Positions 46,585 to 54,931 of a stretch of DNA of 64,000 nt are shown piece after piece (position 1 is the stretch's first letter; each line of letters begins with the position of its first letter). The notes under the pieces were generated by a model that saw only the letters and a list, made by a program, of their open reading frames with translations, was not told the DNA's origin and did not search any database. The DNA is from Lacisediminihabitans profunda (GTDB taxonomy: Bacteria > Actinomycetota > Actinomycetes > Actinomycetales > Microbacteriaceae): contig NZ_VRMG01000005.1 in the NCBI RefSeq assembly GCF_008040105.1, positions 434,001 to 498,000 of the forward strand. The letters run 5' to 3'. The translations under genes and the position numbers were made by a program.

Positions 46585-47452
46585 GTATCGTCGCATCCTG
46601 CTGGACGGCGTCGCCACGCAGACCGTGCGCCACGGCGACGCCCTCGTCGCCGCCGACGGCCGGGAGGTGGGGCTCGACGCGGCCATCCACCTGCCGCCGA
46701 CCGAGCCGTCCAAGATCATCGCGGTGCATCTCAATTACGCTAGCCGCACCGACGAGTTCATGACCAAGCTGCCCTCGGCACCCACCTACTTCCACAAGCC
46801 GATCACGGCGCTCAACAGCCACCGAGGTTCAGTGGTGCGCCCGCTCGGCTGCAAGTGGCTCAACTTCGAGGGCGAGATCGTGATCGTGATCGGTCGCACC
46901 TGCCGCAACGTGTCGCCGCAGGATGCCGGCGACTACATCGCCGGGTACACGATCGGCAACGACTTCGGCTTGCACGACTTTCGGGACACGGATGCCGGAT
47001 CGATGCTTCGGGTGAAGGGCAGCGACACGCTCGCCCCCGTCGGACCGGGGCTCGTCACCGACTGGGACTTCCGCGGCAAGCAGATCCGCACGATCGTGAA
47101 CGGGGTGGTGAAACAGGACGACAACACCGCCAACATGGAGTGGGACATGAACTACCTCGTCGCCGACATCGCCCGCACCATCACGCTGAGCCCCGGCGAC
47201 ATCCTGTTCAGCGGCACGCCGGCGTTCTCGCGGCCCGTCGAACCCGGGGACGTCGTGGAGGTGGAGGTGGAGGGCCTCGGCCGCCTGAGCAATACCATCG
47301 TCGAGGGTCCCACCCCGATCCGCACCGACGTCGGTGCCCAGCCGACCGAGAGCGAAGAGGTCGTCTCGACCGCGCTCGGCGGGGACTGGGAGTTCCGCGG
47401 CATCCGCACGCCATCGAAAGACCTGTACCCATCCACCGTGGAGGAGAAGTAG
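46577..47452 (+). CDS. Fumarylacetoacetate hydrolase family protein, HpaG-like
   Basis: A 291-residue protein from GTG 46577, overlapping the dioxygenase gene by 8 bases. Metal-binding FEGEIVIVIGRTCRNV and YTIGNDFGLHDFR, then DILFSGTPAFSRPVEPGDVVEVEVEGLG are FAH-family motifs. In the hpa pathway such enzymes decarboxylate and isomerise the ring-cleavage acid. Confidence 0.9.
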   Translation: MTEYRRILLDGVATQTVRHGDALVAADGREVGLDAAIHLPPTEPSKIIAVHLNYASRTDEFMTKLPSAPTYFHKPITALNSHRGSVVRPLGCKWLNFEGEIVIVIGRTCRNVSPQDAGDYIAGYTIGNDFGLHDFRDTDAGSMLRVKGSDTLAPVGPGLVTDWDFRGKQIRTIVNGVVKQDDNTANMEWDMNYLVADIARTITLSPGDILFSGTPAFSRPVEPGDVVEVEVEGLGRLSNTIVEGPTPIRTDVGAQPTESEEVVSTALGGDWEFRGIRTPSKDLYPSTVEEK

Positions 47453-47644
47453 TTGATAAAGATCCAGGTCGATATGGCCCTCTGCCAGCACTACGGGCAG
47501 TGCGTCTTCGAGGCGCCGAACGTGTTCCACCTCAACGATGACGACAAGCTCGAATACCTCGCGGAGGCCGACGACTCCGAGCGCGACAACGTCGAAGCCG
47601 CCGTGGACGTCTGCCCGATGCAGGCCATCCGGATCGTGGAATAG
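47453..47644 (+). CDS. 3Fe-4S-type ferredoxin
   Basis: A 63-residue protein from TTG 47453 with GGAGGAGAAG just upstream. Three cluster cysteines: 11 and 17 (CQHYGQC) and 54 (CPMQAI), the pattern of P450-partner 3Fe-4S ferredoxins. It overlaps the reductase gene by one base. Probable electron donor to the P450 encoded at 41.5-42.7 kb. Confidence 0.93.
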   Translation: MIKIQVDMALCQHYGQCVFEAPNVFHLNDDDKLEYLAEADDSERDNVEAAVDVCPMQAIRIVE

Positions 47645-48855
47645 TGTCTGCGCCCGTCGTCATCGTCGGTGCCGCGATGGGGGGACTCCGCACCGCGGAG
47701 GCCCTCCGCCGGGCCGGCTACGCGGGCGCGCTCACGGTGATCGGCGACGAGGTGCACGCCCCGTACAACCGGCCGCCGCTCTCGAAGGACGTGCTCTCCA
47801 CCGTCGTGAGCCACGAGGCCGTGGCCTTTCCGGCCCGCGCCGCCACCGCCGACGTGGATTGGATGCTCGGAACCCGGGTGACCTCCGTCGATCTCGACGC
47901 GCACACCATCGTCACGGACGACGGAACCGTGCTCCCGTGGCGCGCGCTCGTGATCGCGACCGGGTTGCGCCCCCGACGGCTGCAACTCCCCCCGATCGCC
48001 GGACGACACTCGGTGCGTACCCTCGACGACGCCATGGCCCTGCGCGGGGAACTCGTGCCGGGCGCGCGCGTCGTGCTCGCCGGCTCCGGTTTCATCGGCT
48101 GCGAGGTGGCCGCGACCGCACGCAAGCTCGGCTGCGAGGTGACGGTGGTCTCGCCGAGCGTCGAACCCATAGTGCGCCCGCTCGGGCGCCTGCTCGCCAC
48201 GGAGCTTCGGCGGCGCCACGAGGCGCACGGCGTGAGCTTCCGGCTCGGCAGGACCATCGCCCAGCTCGACGGCGGCAACCGGCTCGACGAGGTCGTGCTC
48301 GACGACGGGGAGATCCTGCCGGCGGATGTGCTCGTCGAGGCGATCGGCTCCGACTGCAACACGGGATGGCTCGCCTCCACCGATCTCGACCTGCGCGACG
48401 GGGTGCTCGCCGACCCGGCGATGCGCGCCATCTCGATCGACGGGCGGGTGCGCGACGACGTGTACGTGGTCGGCGACATCGCGCGCTTCCCCAACCTGAT
48501 GTTCGACGACGTCCCGCGCCGGGTCGAGCACTGGAATATCCCCACCGACACCGGCAAGCGGGCCGGGTCGGTGCTCGGCGCCTGGCTCGCCGACGACGGC
48601 ACGTACGCCGAGGTCGCCGCCCAGCGGTTCACCCCGATGCCGGCGTTCTGGTCCAACCAGTTCGAGGTGAGCCTGCAGGCCTACGGCCTTCCGGGCCTCG
48701 CCGACCCCGACGGCATCCGTATCCTCGCCGGCGACATCGCGGCGGAGGTGATCGTCGGCTATTTCCGCGGCGAGCGACTGGTGGCCGTGGTCGGCCTCGG
48801 TCTCAAGGCGGCCCTGCTGCCCTACCGGGAGCAGATCGCGGCGGGCGTCGGCTGA
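47644..48855 (+). CDS. FAD-dependent ferredoxin reductase
   Basis: A 403-residue protein from GTG 47644. FAD motif VIVGAAMGGLRTAEALRRAG, NAD motif VVLAGSGFIGCEVAATARKLG, and VYVVGDIARFPN near the FAD-binding C-terminal region; the layout is that of rhodocoxin/putidaredoxin reductases. It completes the P450 electron-transfer chain with the adjacent ferredoxin. Confidence 0.93.
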   Translation: MSAPVVIVGAAMGGLRTAEALRRAGYAGALTVIGDEVHAPYNRPPLSKDVLSTVVSHEAVAFPARAATADVDWMLGTRVTSVDLDAHTIVTDDGTVLPWRALVIATGLRPRRLQLPPIAGRHSVRTLDDAMALRGELVPGARVVLAGSGFIGCEVAATARKLGCEVTVVSPSVEPIVRPLGRLLATELRRRHEAHGVSFRLGRTIAQLDGGNRLDEVVLDDGEILPADVLVEAIGSDCNTGWLASTDLDLRDGVLADPAMRAISIDGRVRDDVYVVGDIARFPNLMFDDVPRRVEHWNIPTDTGKRAGSVLGAWLADDGTYAEVAAQRFTPMPAFWSNQFEVSLQAYGLPGLADPDGIRILAGDIAAEVIVGYFRGERLVAVVGLGLKAALLPYREQIAAGVG

Positions 48856-48893
48856 CCGCGCGCGCAGGCCGACGCTGGCCCTAGGCTGGCGGC

Positions 48894-49736
48894 ATGACCG
48901 AATCCGGCGTCTCCCGCGTGGGATCCCACGGCGATTCGAGCGTCGGCGTCGCGGTGGCCCAGTTCGCCCCGGGGAACGACCCGGCGGCGAACCTCGCCAG
49001 CATCCGAGACCTCGCGACCCTGGCGGTGGAGCGCGGCGCCTCGCTTGTCGTCTTCCCCGAGTACTCGTCCTACTTCACGCCGGAGCTGGGCGCGAACTCG
49101 CTCGCCGCGGCCGAACCCCTCGACGGCCCGTTCGTGGCCGGGCTCGAGGCGATCGCGAAGGTGCTCGGAGTGCACCTCGTCGCCGGGATGCTCGAGACGA
49201 CCGCGGCGGGCGACCGGTTCTCGAACACCGTCGTGGCGGTGGGCCCGAACGGGGCGATCGTGGCGGCCTATCGCAAGATCCACCTCTACGACGCGTTCGG
49301 GCAGCGGGAGAGCGAGTGGGTGCGCCCGGGTGACATCGAGGCGCCAGAGACGTTCCCCCTCGCCGGATTCACCGTCGGCATCCAGACCTGTTACGACCTC
49401 CGGTTTCCCGAGGTCACCCGACGACTGGTCGACGCGGGCGCCGACCTCGTCGTCGTGCCGAGCGAGTGGGTGCGCGGTCCGCTCAAGGAACAACACTGGC
49501 GCACCCTCGTCACCGCCCGGGCGCTGGAGAACACCGTTTTCGTGGCGGCCGCGGACCAGGCCCCGCCCATCGGCGCGGGCAACAGCATGATCGTCGACCC
49601 GATGGGAGTCGAGCTCGCGACCCTCGGCGAGGAGACCTCCGTGGCGGTGGCGTGGCTCGCCCGCTCCCGGGTCGTCTCGGTGCGCGAGATCAATCCGGCG
49701 CTCCGGATGCGGCGATTCGGTGTCCATCCGCTGTAA
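48894..49736 (+). CDS. Carbon-nitrogen hydrolase (nitrilase superfamily)
   Basis: A 280-residue protein from ATG 48894. Catalytic Glu in VVFPEYSSYFTP, Lys in YRKIHLYDAFGQ, Cys in GIQTCYDLRFPE. It is of the amidase branch (omega-amidase/carbamoyl hydrolase-like). It is 38 bases after the reductase gene on the same strand. It could hydrolyse an amide made in the gamma-glutamyl route, though a housekeeping repair role is possible. Confidence 0.9.
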   Translation: MTESGVSRVGSHGDSSVGVAVAQFAPGNDPAANLASIRDLATLAVERGASLVVFPEYSSYFTPELGANSLAAAEPLDGPFVAGLEAIAKVLGVHLVAGMLETTAAGDRFSNTVVAVGPNGAIVAAYRKIHLYDAFGQRESEWVRPGDIEAPETFPLAGFTVGIQTCYDLRFPEVTRRLVDAGADLVVVPSEWVRGPLKEQHWRTLVTARALENTVFVAAADQAPPIGAGNSMIVDPMGVELATLGEETSVAVAWLARSRVVSVREINPALRMRRFGVHPL

Positions 49737-49751
49737 AAGTTCCACTCCGCA

Positions 49752-49757
49752 TACAAT
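49752..49757 (+). promoter_or_regulatory. Candidate -10 box for the receiver-kinase cluster
   Basis: TACAAT sits 31 bases before the first receiver start; GGGGGAG at 49774-49780 is its ribosome site. The -35 is weak. Confidence 0.4.
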
Positions 49758-49787
49758 GGAGCCAAATTCTTTCGGGGGAGTTCACTG

Positions 49788-50261
49788 GTGGATCAGCCTT
49801 ACCGCGTCTTGGTCGTCGAAGATGACCCGGACGTGGCCTTTTACACGCGCACTGTTCTCGAGAAACGCGGCTGCATCGTCACCGTGATCTCCGACCCGAC
49901 GCTTGCCCGCGCCGCACTCGCCACCTTCGAGCCGGATGTCGTGATCACGGACATCGAGATGCCCGGTCTGACCGGCCTCGACCTGCTCGACCAGATCCGC
50001 GCCGAACGCCCGGGAACGCCCGTCGTCGTCATGACGGCTCACCTCTCCCTCGACTACGCCGTAGCCGCCCTGCGCAGCCAGGCCGACGAGTTCCTCACCA
50101 AGCCGGTGTCTTCCGTCGACCTCAACTCGGTCGTCACGAGGCTCGCCGAGGAGTCCAGGCGGGCCAGGGCTGCCCTCCCGCCCCGCGAGGTCGTGCCGGC
50201 GACCGGCGCTCATCCCGACGATGTCGGGCAATCACCTTCGACTCAGACATCCAGGAGTTGA
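49788..50261 (+). CDS. Stand-alone response regulator receiver protein 1
   Basis: A 157-residue protein from GTG 49788. CheY-like receiver: VVEDDPDV acidic pair, phospho-acceptor Asp in VVITDIEMPG, Thr in VVMTAH, Lys in FLTKPVS. The last 35 residues are a low-complexity tail with no DNA-binding domain. First of three receivers ahead of a histidine kinase. Confidence 0.92.
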   Translation: MDQPYRVLVVEDDPDVAFYTRTVLEKRGCIVTVISDPTLARAALATFEPDVVITDIEMPGLTGLDLLDQIRAERPGTPVVVMTAHLSLDYAVAALRSQADEFLTKPVSSVDLNSVVTRLAEESRRARAALPPREVVPATGAHPDDVGQSPSTQTSRS

Positions 50262-50313
50262 GGCACGCCGACGCCCGGTGGGACAACGTCGAGAACACGG
50301 GGAGGGTGCTCGC

Positions 50314-50439
50314 ATGACCACGGATTGCACGGGCAGGCATGCCGAACGCGGCTCCGAGCGAGAGCTCATCCTCAAGGCAATTCTGGCGCTCGCGGTCGTC
50401 GCGGCGCTCGTCGTTCTCCGAGAGGTTGTCTTCGCATGA
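50314..50439 (+). CDS. 41-residue single-pass membrane peptide
   Basis: ATG 50314 with a strong GGGGAGGG at 50299-50305; the stop overlaps the next receiver start by ATGA. The sequence is a charged N-terminus (HAERGSERELILK) then one hydrophobic helix (AILALAVVAALVVL) and REVVFA. The ribosome site, coupling and composition make it a believable small gene. No family recognised; it might modulate or localise the signalling proteins. Confidence 0.65.
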   Translation: MTTDCTGRHAERGSERELILKAILALAVVAALVVLREVVFA

Positions 50440-50816
50440 GCATTCCCACCGCGATCAAGACGAGGGTGAAGGTTCTCATCGTCGACGACAGCGACGACCA
50501 GCGCATCCTGCTGCGCCGGTATTTCGAACGGGCGGGCTGCGACGTGACCGTCGCCGCGTCCGCCGAGGAGGCGATCCTGGCCTACAGCCGTTCGACCCCG
50601 GATCTCGCTGTGATCGACCTGGTTCTTCCCGGCATGAACGGCTGGGACCTCACCGAACGGTTGAAGGAGGATCGCCCGGAGTGCATGATCGCCGTCAGCT
50701 CGGTGCTCGACGCCGCGCAGTACCCGGCGAGCGATGCGGTGCTGCCGAAGCCGTTCACCGGGGCGCAGATCCGTAAGGTGCTCCGGGATCTCGTGCCGAA
50801 GTGGTCGGCGCAGTGA
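50436..50816 (+). CDS. Stand-alone response regulator receiver protein 2
   Basis: A 126-residue protein from ATG 50436. VLIVDDSDDQRILLRRYFE, Asp acceptor in LAVIDLVLPGMNGWDL, Lys in AVLPKPFTG. The usual Thr region reads IAVSSVLD, with Ser in its place. No output domain. It ends with a GTGA overlap into the third receiver. Confidence 0.92.
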   Translation: MSIPTAIKTRVKVLIVDDSDDQRILLRRYFERAGCDVTVAASAEEAILAYSRSTPDLAVIDLVLPGMNGWDLTERLKEDRPECMIAVSSVLDAAQYPASDAVLPKPFTGAQIRKVLRDLVPKWSAQ

Positions 50817-51202
50817 ACGAGTCGGTTCCGGCCCGCGTCGTCATCGCGGACGACGACCCGGACATCCGCGCGCTCGTCGCCATCGCGGTGAAACGGGCAG
50901 GCCTCGAGCTCGTCGAGTCGGCCGCCGACGGCACGGCGGCCTGGCACGCCCTGCAGACCCACAGGCCAGACCTGGCGGTTCTCGACATGTCGATGCCCGG
51001 TCTGACCGGCCTCGAGGTCTGCCGCCTGGCCCGGTCAGACGACTCGCTCGACGGCATCCACCTGGTCCTGCTCACCGCCGCCGTCGACGACCAGTCGAGG
51101 GCGGCAGGCGCGGACGCCGGAGCTGACGACTTCTTCGTCAAGCCGTTCAGCCCCCGGGAGCTCGCCCTCGCGCTCTCCGCCCTCATGGCCACGGACAACT
51201 GA
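50813..51202 (+). CDS. Stand-alone response regulator receiver protein 3
   Basis: A 129-residue protein from GTG 50813. VVIADDDPDIRALVA, acceptor Asp in LAVLDMSMPGLTGLEV, Thr in LVLLTAAV, Lys in FFVKPFSPREL. No output domain. 21 bases before the histidine kinase. Confidence 0.92.
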   Translation: MNESVPARVVIADDDPDIRALVAIAVKRAGLELVESAADGTAAWHALQTHRPDLAVLDMSMPGLTGLEVCRLARSDDSLDGIHLVLLTAAVDDQSRAAGADAGADDFFVKPFSPRELALALSALMATDN

Positions 51203-51223
51203 TCGCATGAAGAGAGTCATCGC

Positions 51224-52993
51224 ATGAAGAGCGTCATCCGGCTCTACGCCAGGGCCATGAAGCGGCTCTCGGTCGATGCCCCGTCGCCGGCCCTCAAGCA
51301 GTTCCCGACGGCCTCGGTCTTCACCGTCGCGGCTCTCCTCGCCTTCTTCGCGCCGGCCATCGTCGTCACAGACCGGGCGTTGATCCTCTCCGCCTGCGTC
51401 GTCATGCTCGGCGCGACGCTGCTCGCCGGGTACTTCACCCGGCTCGGCCGGGTCACCCGGTGGGCCCTCATCGTGCCCGGGTTCTCGCTGCTCGCCATCG
51501 CCCTTCTGCGGGCGGGCACCGGCGGGGCCACCTCCCTGTTCTCGGCGCTGCTCATCCTGCCGGTGCTGTGGATCGCGTCCGAGCAGGGCCGACGCTGGAT
51601 CCTCGTGGCAATCTTCGGGACGTCGGCGAGCATCATGCTGCCGTACCTCCTCTATTGGCATGCCCCGGAGACGCAGAGCGAGTGGTTCCGTGGGGTGTTC
51701 GGCCCTCTCGTCTACGGCGTCGTCGCGGCGATTGTGAACGAGCTCTCCCGGCAGGGCAGAAAGCAGATGTGGTCGATCACGAGGCTCGCGGAGGAGCGGG
51801 AGGGGATGCTGCGAGAGACCCTGTCCTTCGCCGGCAAGCTCCAGGAGAACGAGTTGAGCCTGCACGCGGCCCACCGCCTCACCCGGAGCGTGCTGGACGC
51901 CGTCACCGAGCAGTCGGTGATCGGCACCGACCTCACCGGGCTCATCGACGTGTGGAACCCCGGGGCGGCGGTGATGCTCGGCCTCGCCGCCGACGAGACG
52001 CAGGGCAAGCGCTATGTCTTCGAGTTCCATGACTCTCACGAGCTCGAGGACCGGTCACGCGAACTCAACTATCCGCCCGGTGCCACGGTTCTCAACCCCG
52101 GGTTCTCCGCGCTCGTCGAGTCGGCCAGGCTCGGGCGCGCCGAGGTGCGGGACTGGACCTACCGGCGCCACGACGGGTCCGAGCTCTCCGTCAACGTCGC
52201 CGTCACCCCTCGCGTGGACGAGGAGGGGGCGACGATCGGCTACATCTTCGTCGCGACGGATGTCACCCAGGCACTCGAGGTCGCCCGGCTCAAGGACGAG
52301 TTCGTCGGCCTCATCTCCCACGAACTGCGCACCCCGCTCAGCTCCATCCTCGGCTACCTCGAACTGATGCGCGATGACGACGAATCGCCCCTGTCGGACG
52401 AGCAGTTGATGTACCTGGGCGTCGCCGAGCGCAACGCCCATCGGCTTCTCCGCCTGGTGGGAGACCTGCTGTTCACAGCTCAGGTCGCGTCCGGCAAGTT
52501 CCCGCTCGACGTCGGCACGGTTGCCCTCAGCGACGTGGTCACGGCCGCGGTGCAGTCGGCGAGGCCGGTCGCCACCGCGGCGGGAATCGAGCTCCTGATC
52601 GAACTGCCGGGCGAGCCAGTGGTCGTTCGCGGCGACTCGGTGCGACTCGGGCAGGCCTGCGACAACCTCATCTCCAACGCCGTCAAGTTCACGCCGAGGG
52701 GCGGCACGGTCACCGTCGCGCTGGGCTCCACGGCCGAGGACGCGATCGTGAGCGTTCGAGACACGGGCATGGGGATTCCAGCCTCCGAGCTCGACCAGCT
52801 TTACGCGCGTTTCTTCCGGGCCTCGACCGCCACGCGCAACGCGGTGCCGGGGGTGGGTCTTGGCCTCACCATCACCAAGGCGATCGTCACCGCCCACGAG
52901 GGCGAGCTCGATGTGGAGAGCCAGGAGGGCGTCGGCACGCTGTTCAGCATGTCGCTGCCGTTGCCGAGGAAGTCGCTCCTCGACGCTGCCTGA
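51224..52993 (+). CDS. PAS-domain membrane histidine kinase
   Basis: A 589-residue protein from ATG 51224. About five N-terminal helices (residues 30-170), a PAS domain (VLDAVTEQSVIGTDLTGLIDVWNPGA...), then HisKA with His at 366 (GLISHELRTPLSS) and HATPase boxes (NLISNAVKFTP; DTGMGIP; GVGLGLTITKAIV). The kinase is the only output or input element next to the three receivers, so it likely phosphorylates one or more of them. The start region is a near-perfect 17-base duplication (51207-51223 and 51224-51240). Confidence 0.93.
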   Translation: MKSVIRLYARAMKRLSVDAPSPALKQFPTASVFTVAALLAFFAPAIVVTDRALILSACVVMLGATLLAGYFTRLGRVTRWALIVPGFSLLAIALLRAGTGGATSLFSALLILPVLWIASEQGRRWILVAIFGTSASIMLPYLLYWHAPETQSEWFRGVFGPLVYGVVAAIVNELSRQGRKQMWSITRLAEEREGMLRETLSFAGKLQENELSLHAAHRLTRSVLDAVTEQSVIGTDLTGLIDVWNPGAAVMLGLAADETQGKRYVFEFHDSHELEDRSRELNYPPGATVLNPGFSALVESARLGRAEVRDWTYRRHDGSELSVNVAVTPRVDEEGATIGYIFVATDVTQALEVARLKDEFVGLISHELRTPLSSILGYLELMRDDDESPLSDEQLMYLGVAERNAHRLLRLVGDLLFTAQVASGKFPLDVGTVALSDVVTAAVQSARPVATAAGIELLIELPGEPVVVRGDSVRLGQACDNLISNAVKFTPRGGTVTVALGSTAEDAIVSVRDTGMGIPASELDQLYARFFRASTATRNAVPGVGLGLTITKAIVTAHEGELDVESQEGVGTLFSMSLPLPRKSLLDAA

Positions 52994-53008
52994 GGCCCGG
53001 CCGCCCCT

Positions 53009-54205
53009 CTAGCGCCGCAGGTCGGCGAGTTGGGCGGATGCGCGCTCGAGCACGTCCACGTGCTTGCAGAACGCGAATCTGAGGAGCGACGCGTACTCGC
53101 CCTTGTTCTCGTCGCTCACGAACGCGCTGATCGGCACCGCCACCACGCCGGCGAGCTCGGGGAGCTGCCGGCAGAGGGCGGCCGCGTCGGTGAATCCGAG
53201 GGGCGCGGCATCCGCGACCACGAAGTAAGAGCCGCTCGAGCGGCTCACCGCGAAGCCCGCCTTGGTGAGTCCGGCGGAGAGCACGTCCCGCTTGCGTTGA
53301 AGCCCGGCGGCGATCCCGGTGAAGAACGCGTCCGGCAGGCCGAGACCCACGGCGATTGCCGGCTGGAAGGGCGCGCCGTTCACGTAGGTGAGAAACTGCT
53401 TCACGCTCAGGATCGGCTCCAAAAGCCGGTTGGGCGCCGTGAGCCAGCCGATCTTCCAGCCGGTGGTGTTGAAGGTCTTGCCGCCGCTCGAGATGGTGAC
53501 AGTGCGCTCCCACGCCCCGGGCAGCGTTGCGATCGGCAGGTGACCGGTGCCGAAGGTGAGGTGCTCGTACACCTCGTCGGTGACGATGATGGCGTCGTGC
53601 CGGTGGGCGAGTTCCACCACGAGCTCGAGGAACTCGCGAGAAAGCACGGCCCCCGTGGGGTTGTGCGGGTTGTTGATCAGGATGAGGCGGGTGCGGTCGC
53701 CGACGACCTGCCGCAGCTCGTCGGGGTCGGGCTGGAAGTCGGGCGCGCGGAGCGCCACCGTACGGTGCACGCCCCGGGAGAGCGCGATGATCGCCGCGTA
53801 CGAGTCGTAGAACGGCTCGAGGGTGACCACCTCGTCGCCCTCCTCGACCAGGGCGAGGATGGTGGCCGCGAGGGCCTCGGTCGCTCCGGCGGTGACCAGA
53901 ACCTCGCGGTCGGGATCGGGATTCATTCCATAGAAGCGCTTCTGGTGGGCGGCGATCGCCTCGCGCAGCACCGGGTAGCCGAGCCCGGGCGGGTACTGGT
54001 TGAATCCGTCGGTGATCGCGCGGCGGGCGGCATCGAGCACCTCGATCGGGCCGTCCTCGTCGGGGAACCCCTGCCCGAGATTGATCGCGCCGGTCGCCGT
54101 GGCGAGTGCGGACATCTCGGCGAAGATCGTCGGCCTGAGTTGGCCGTTCGATCCGAGCAGCATCGCGCCTCGTGCCGTGCGTTCCCAGGCTCCGGAGACT
54201 GTCAT
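53009..54205 (-). CDS. Class I/II PLP-dependent aminotransferase
   Basis: A 398-residue protein from ATG 54205 with GTGGAGA upstream. INLGQGFPDEDGP, NNPHNPTGAV, DEVYEHLTF and the Schiff-base Lys in SSGGKTFNTTGWKIGW are diagnostic. The sequence resembles the kynurenine aminotransferase/methionine aminotransferase (YbdL) and DapC-like groups. Monocistronic; no neighbour points to a particular substrate. Confidence 0.9.
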   Translation of the reverse strand: MTVSGAWERTARGAMLLGSNGQLRPTIFAEMSALATATGAINLGQGFPDEDGPIEVLDAARRAITDGFNQYPPGLGYPVLREAIAAHQKRFYGMNPDPDREVLVTAGATEALAATILALVEEGDEVVTLEPFYDSYAAIIALSRGVHRTVALRAPDFQPDPDELRQVVGDRTRLILINNPHNPTGAVLSREFLELVVELAHRHDAIIVTDEVYEHLTFGTGHLPIATLPGAWERTVTISSGGKTFNTTGWKIGWLTAPNRLLEPILSVKQFLTYVNGAPFQPAIAVGLGLPDAFFTGIAAGLQRKRDVLSAGLTKAGFAVSRSSGSYFVVADAAPLGFTDAAALCRQLPELAGVVAVPISAFVSDENKGEYASLLRFAFCKHVDVLERASAQLADLRR

Positions 54206-54355
54206 CCGCGGTTGTCTCCACTGTCGTCGATGGGCAAAATAACTGCTCCAACGCTACTCCGTCGCCGCTCCTCTCCACCGCACCCCGGCCGAATCGCGGT
54301 AACAGGTGTGGAAAAGGCTGGCCGCGGTGTGCCCGCGTGCCCTACCTTGTGCTGC

Positions 54356-54931
54356 ATGCGGAATTTATCTCGCGTATCCCTAGTGACCATCGCGGCCGTC
54401 GCGATGCTCACCGGGTGCGTGAGAACGGAGCCGATTGCCTCGCCGCCACCGACGTCCGCACCCACGCCGGCTGCGACGCCGCTCTTCGCCTCGGACGCCG
54501 AGGCGCTCGCGGCGGCCACCGCCGCCTATGCCGCGTACGTGGCGATGTCGGACAAGATCACAACGGAAGGCGGCGCCGACCCGGAGCGCATCTCGCCATA
54601 TGTGTCGAAAGAGCAACTCGCGAGAGATCTGGCCGTCTTCAAGACTTATGAAGACAGAGGTTATGCCAGCCACGGCGAATTGGGGTTTGATTCGGTTCGA
54701 TTGGAGAGTCTGACCGGCACCGATAAGCCTGTTGTGACGGTATTCCTCTGTGCGGATTTCTCCAAGATTCGGCTGGTCGACTCTGCGGGAACGGACATCA
54801 CTGAGAGCGATCTGCAAGAGCGCGCGCCGATGGAGATCTCATTTGTTCGGGACTCGAACGTGTCGACGAGATATGGATTGGTTATCGATTGGAGTGAGTC
54901 GTGGAGCGGCACCGACTTTTGCGCTGGGTGA
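54356..54931 (+). CDS. Lipoprotein of unknown function
   Basis: A 191-residue protein from ATG 54356. Signal peptide with AMLTGC, Cys at 21, then a Pro/Thr-rich linker. The folded part (ALAAATAAYAAYVAMSDKI; TVFLCADFSKIRLVDSAG) resembles actinobacterial lipoproteins paired with a secreted protein gene. The next gene overlaps it by 31 bases. Function unknown. Confidence 0.75.
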   Translation: MRNLSRVSLVTIAAVAMLTGCVRTEPIASPPPTSAPTPAATPLFASDAEALAAATAAYAAYVAMSDKITTEGGADPERISPYVSKEQLARDLAVFKTYEDRGYASHGELGFDSVRLESLTGTDKPVVTVFLCADFSKIRLVDSAGTDITESDLQERAPMEISFVRDSNVSTRYGLVIDWSESWSGTDFCAG

